Positions 18,585 to 22,515 of a stretch of DNA of 22,515 nucleotides are shown one piece after another. The stretch's first letter is position 1. Each line of letters opens with the position of its first letter. The stretch comes from Ophiothrix spiculata (taxonomy: Eukaryota > Echinodermata > Ophiuroidea > Amphilepidida > Ophiotrichidae), in assembly GCA_000969725.1 (NCBI GenBank), contig JXSR01S002988.1. The stretch is one strand, 5' to 3'. A program made the position numbers and the translations under genes. A model generated the notes under the pieces. The model was not told the DNA's origin. It made no database searches and saw only the letters and a list, made by a program, of their open reading frames with translations.

Positions 18585-19730
18585 ATTATTACTCCTCATA
18601 AATATTCATGAACAAATCATGATCATTCATTTGCCAGTTACGAACTACTTCCAAGTTGGTGGTTGTAACTAGTTTCCTACAACCTCATCCCAAGAGTCAC
18701 AGTGTGATGTAATAAAACAAATACTACATGGTTTTATTGGTGAGGTAGTGTAATCTATCCATCCTTTGGTATTGGCTATGAGACCATTATCCCTTGGCCT
18801 GCGGCCTCAGGATAATAGTCACATAGCCAGTACCTCGGGAAAGATAGATTTCACTTCTTCCCCTCAAACCATTTAGTGTTTGTATGCTATTGCCCTCATG
18901 AGCATTCAATATTCGAATGTTGAACAATTTTTCACACAAGTACTAAAAACTGATGGGGATGGAGATCAGTTAGAATAAAACACTCATTCAAGTTCATGTT
19001 ACCCTACTCAGGAAAAAGGTAGTACTGAATCCTGGTCAACGTATAAATGATTTTAAATGGCAATGATAGCCATCATTATAGTACTGATTACAGGGCAGTA
19101 TACTTCCTTTAAATTTGGCCTCAGTCAGGGAAGCATTAACTTGGGTTTGTGTTGCATTCCTGCATTCAAGTATTGAAAGATTTGATACTGAATGAACAAT
19201 AACATAAGTTACCGGTGTCACATTTACTTAATAACTGATGCATAAAGTTTAAGTTACACAACTGAACAGGGGATGGGGCAACAGAACTAATTGAGGGGCA
19301 CACCCTCAATTTGTTCTGTACGTAGCCAAGTACACTGTTAACAGGTAGTGGGTATCAGGGGGACCCATGCATGATAGTTTATGTCAAGCTTTCATTGTCC
19401 TCTCTGCTCCTGTAATATCCAAATACTACATGGTTAAGGGGAAAGTACTGCAATCTACATGTATCTATCCTGAGGTACTGGCTATGTGGCTATTATCCTG
19501 AGGCTGCAGGCCAAGTGATAACAGTCTCATAGCCAGTTCTAAGGGGTAGATAGACGCACTGCTTCACCAATATAACCATGTAGTATTTGATTTATTACGT
19601 CTCACTGTGACTCTGGGGTTGAGGTTATTGGGAAAAAAGTAAAAAAGGAACAGGAAATAGCTTTTGATTACCCAATCATTGAACATGATTACCTCATGAA
19701 TATTAATGAAGTGTAATAATAGGATGGTTC
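18585..19730. repeat. Long imperfect inverted repeat with nested hairpins
   Basis: Sequence from about 18585-18890 matches the reverse complement of about 19390-19730 at roughly 80% by eye. Shared blocks include AATACTACATGGTT, GAGTCACAGTG and CAGGATAATAG..CACATAGCCAGTACCTC. Each arm carries its own hairpin (18773-18833 and 19481-19541, GGCTATGAGAC..GGCCTGC-GGCC..). About 500 bases separate the arms. The structure resembles a foldback transposon; no terminal duplication was identified. A further small hairpin lies at 18498-18567. Confidence 0.75.
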
Positions 19731-19832
19731 CCAACTCTTTGTTACTATCATTGTTTTTAACTTTCATGTAGGTATAATGATATAGCCCTTAAAAACATTT
19801 TAGTAGTTATGAAAATGTTTTATTACTACTAT

Positions 19833-20050
19833 TACGGCCCAGATAGAGTTTTCATTGGTATGCCAAATATTTGGTTCAACTAGTCTTTGTTTGTAGATAA
19901 ATGTATTTTGAGGCTTGATGATGAAAAACTAATAATATATATACCCGAATGCCAAGTATTTAGTGATTTTCATTACTAAATCTCTGTTACTATATATCAA
20001 AATCTATTGGAATTAAACTAACAACTTAGATTTGTTGTACCAAATACCGT
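19833..20050. mobile_element. Decayed relative of the palindrome at 21445..21766
   Basis: ACGGCCCAGATAGAGTT..CCAAATATTTGGTTCAAC then AGTCTTTGTT follows the left arm of 21445-21766 block by block with many substitutions. The right arm is hard to trace. Confidence 0.5.
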
Positions 20051-20202
20051 ATCTGATTTAATTAAGCCATTTTAAAGCATCGGGTCTTATACAGAGTGAC
20101 TCTTTGTCACATCTTAATGAAATGTTTAGTCATAAACTATTAAATCCTTGAAACATCACATAAATACCATGACTGAATTAACATAACTAAATTTTCATAA
20201 TA

Positions 20203-20524
20203 CAGTGCAACCTCTTTTATCCGAACCTCCTTTATACGGATTACTCTGTTATCCGGCTGAATAATTTCAAAGGAAAACATGTTTTGTCAGTGCCTATTAT
20301 CATGATTGAATGCATTTGAAGGACATTTTTGTAATTTTTACCATCAAAAAGTGCTTACAAAGGTTATTCACACATTATACCACTTCTTATTGAATTATTT
20401 TATGTTACACAATTAAAGACTTATATGTTATTAGGCAGATTTACACACAATTCTCTTATCCGAATTTTTCACTTATCCGGCCATTGTTTGGTCCCATCAT
20501 GTCCGGATAAAAGAGGTTGCACTG
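20203..20524. mobile_element. pogo/Tigger-like MITE, TA target duplication
   Basis: The termini CAGTGCAACCTCTTTTATCC and the exact complement TCCGGATAAAAGAGGTTGCA (ending CTG) are inverted over about 22 bp, with further TATCCGG repeats inward. TA flanks both sides (20201-20202 and 20525-20526). Length is 322 bp with no coding sequence. The terminus type and TA duplication are those of pogo/Tigger (Tc1-mariner superfamily). Confidence 0.88.
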
Positions 20525-20730
20525 TATAAATTTTATGATCTTAATTAACACCTTCAGGTCCTTGTCTGAATAAGAAATACTTAAAGCCAGCCTTCATGGT
20601 TCTATCACTTGGCATCTATTCCAGGGTTGGTATTAAATTCTTGGTTGTTTCATAGCTGTATTACTTATGAATTAACCTATCATTTGTACACACATTAGAG
20701 GTATAGGGGCAACCTACTTTTGTGTAAATA

Positions 20731-20834
20731 ACTGTTGGCAAGGGGCAGCCTTCAGGAAGACTCTTTTCAGAGCCACCAAATAATCTCAAAGAGGTGATCT
20801 GCTTTCAACACTGTTGGCAAGGGGCAGCCTTCAG
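20731..20834 (+). repeat. 25-bp direct repeat spaced 79 bases apart
   Basis: ACTGTTGGCAAGGGGCAGCC plus TTCAG occurs exactly at 20731 and 20810. The identical length suggests a recent local duplication; the intervening sequence is unique. Confidence 0.85.
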
Positions 20835-20898
20835 TGAATGGCTCATGTGAGTCATCAGTAGGAAGTGACGGCCCACATGTCTTTATAATAATATTTGT

Positions 20899-20940
20899 CC
20901 TGAAGAAGTCAAAGCTACTCCTGACGAAAGCTTGACAGTT
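20899..20940 (+). other. Possible Penelope-type fragment with a hammerhead-like core
   Basis: CCTGAAGAAGTCA..TGACGAAAGC has CTGANGA and GAAA boxes separated by a stem (GTCA/TGAC), as in hammerhead ribozymes and in sequence associated with Penelope-like elements. One extra A lies between the first box and the stem, and I cannot draw a convincing stem III, so ribozyme activity is doubtful. Confidence 0.25.
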
Positions 20941-21444
20941 CAAAACTTGTCCGACGGCGAACCCGTTAAAATCTAACAATTGTTATTTAACATCAGTTGT
21001 ATATGATGCAAATATTCAACTCCCACTTCAAAGAAAATTTCGGATATTTTGACAAGCTCAAATTAACCCCAAAAGGTAACTCTGATCACTTATTCAGAGC
21101 CAACCCTGGCTCAGAATAAGGGGCTGCGCTCTCACATCCCAATAAATGATTGCCCCCTGTTTGATTATAGACATCTACAGACTGTATGTAAATAAGCCAT
21201 AGTTTGAACTGGCCTAATAATATACTCTGTATCAATATTCATCTATCTGCTGATTTCTTGTTGCATAAAAATTGAATTTATATTCATGCATAAGCTCAAA
21301 GTCAACAAAATAGAGCAGTTAACTGCCCTTTTACAGTTTCATAACCATAGAATCTTAGCAGTCACATGTCTTTGTACCAACAACATATTTATTTATTCAT
21401 TTCCAATCATCCATGAATGTGAGATTGCCATTTAAATAGTTGAG

Positions 21445-21766
21445 TAACGGCCAAATTATAGTTCTTTTTGATCTACCAAATATTTTGTGCAACAAGTCTT
21501 TGTTATCTTATAATCTAGTAATATAACTCCAATGTACCTTCTAATCAATAATGGATAATTGGTGTTATAAATCACCAAACATCTTAAATAAATTTGGTGA
21601 AAATGTTTGGTGATTTACACCCCCAATTATCCGTTATTAATTAGAAGATGCATTGGAATTATATTACGGTACTAGATTATAAGATAACAAAGACCCGGGA
21701 CAAAGACTTGTTACACAAAATATTTGGTAGCTCAACATTGAGCAAAGAACTATAATTTGGCCCTTA
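21445..21766. mobile_element. Palindromic MITE with TAACGGCCAAATTATAG arms
   Basis: The left arm starts TAACGGCCAAATTATAGTTC; the right arm read inward is TAAGGGCCAAATTATAGTTC. Complementarity runs to the centre near 21590 (CACCAAACAT..ATGTTTGGTG), so about 320 bp fold completely. TA could be the target duplication or part of the arm. Confidence 0.78.
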
Positions 21767-22515
21767 CAGTATCATACCTCAATTCAATAAATAAAGCAAA
21801 GGCTGATAACACAAGAGTTGATGACAATCCAAAGTTCAAGTGCTACTAAGCTTAACACTTGATAATACATGTGCAAAAGATATCAAGTATTGCAAATTTA
21901 CCTATTTAGCAAGATATTCATCTTTACATTAAGCTGCACGCCTATTTCTCAAATTGATTTTTTTTTTCAACTGTACCTGATCAAAGAAACTGCTTATACA
22001 AAGAAAGGTCTTCGCAATAAGTAGAATGTAATTATTAAGGACCTATATTTTTGACTTTTGCAAAGTCTTAAACTGATCACAATTTTTTTCAAGTTTGGTA
22101 AATTATACAAATAATTGATAAAATAAGAGTTTGAGAAATAAAAAAATAAAGAGTGCTCATTAGGCCTAATTAGCAATTAGGTGAAGTGAATTTGTAATAG
22201 TTATTATGGGATACTATCGTGCAAGACATTTCACGCCCTTGCGAAGAGCACCCACTCAGTATGAATACATGAACAGAATGGGTGATAACTTAAAATGCCA
22301 CCAATAAAAATACAAATTTGCAAGAAAAGGGGATTCATATACCATATTTGAAAAAAAAATTCTATTTATTTGCCTACTTTTATTTTCCTCTTTAACTGAA
22401 ACGAAATGTTGTTCTTGACACACTCAGGAACTACATAAAAAAATGGAAAACGTATCCAGATTTGGATATAACGCATTTGGTTAATCATGCGCCGCATCGC
22501 TGCATAATATATATA
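21767..22515. other. Right end of the window, no feature recognised
   Basis: AT-rich non-coding sequence, presumably still inside the ABCG2-like 5' intron. The minus-strand frame at 21994-22176 is low in complexity and shows no family. Confidence 0.5.

Noticed and set aside
20767-20979. 70-residue minus-strand frame near the direct repeat
   Set aside because: No splice-consistent match to the ABCG2 N-terminus or Walker A, and it overlaps repeated sequence.
1-22515. CRISPR array, prokaryotic operons, tRNA/rRNA genes, retrovirus-like or Polinton-like elements
   Set aside because: Tandem repeats present are not spacer-separated; the introns show a eukaryote; no RNA gene folds or reverse transcriptase, integrase or capsid-like frames were recognised.

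Overview
The window is animal nuclear DNA: AT-rich, poor in long reading frames, with a multi-exon gene whose exons join through canonical GT..AG introns, and crowded with small inverted-repeat DNA transposons. The ABCG2-like protein and the secreted fibrinogen-related protein fit an invertebrate, most probably an invertebrate deuterostome (echinoderm, hemichordate or cephalochordate). I cannot name the species.

Two protein-coding genes are supported. The first is an ABCG2-like half-transporter on the minus strand. I could place ten consecutive internal exons between 14822 and 1316. Their splice sites and phases agree at every junction, and the 1,399 nt of coding sequence aligns with human ABCG2 from just after the Walker A motif to the fifth membrane helix (about human residues 89-549). 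The exons with the N-terminus and Walker A should lie beyond 22515, and the C-terminal exons beyond position 1. The second gene is an intact, single-exon fibrinogen-related protein (FReD/ficolin-like lectin) on the plus strand at 16221..17084, apparently nested antisense in the large 5' intron of the ABCG gene. It has a signal peptide, a 14-residue cysteine-containing segment duplicated in tandem, and a nearly canonical fibrinogen-like domain.

The rest is intron and repeat. Nearly every intron longer than 700 bases carries at least one non-autonomous DNA transposon, and several have target duplications visible at both ends: a PIF/Harbinger-like element (463..736, TTA), hAT-like elements (3369..3715 and 10853..11092), TTAA-flanked elements (2264..2917 and 11120..11484), a TA-flanked palindrome (5757..6091) and a pogo/Tigger-like MITE (20203..20524, TA). 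Two families occur twice: a palindromic family (2264..2917 and about 12205..12740) and one with termini reading GCTCTGGCAAAATGAGCGG (4319..4740 and 18009..18438, in opposite orientation). A long inverted repeat spans about 18585..19730. The intron after exon E holds degenerate tandem copies of the 3' part of that exon, including its splice donor.

I saw no rRNA or tRNA gene, CRISPR array, prokaryotic operon, or retrovirus-like or Polinton-like element. I also saw no clear sign of an undescribed multi-gene system. The most unusual structures are the exon-derived minisatellite, the nested FReD gene with its duplicated cysteine segment, and the long inverted repeat.
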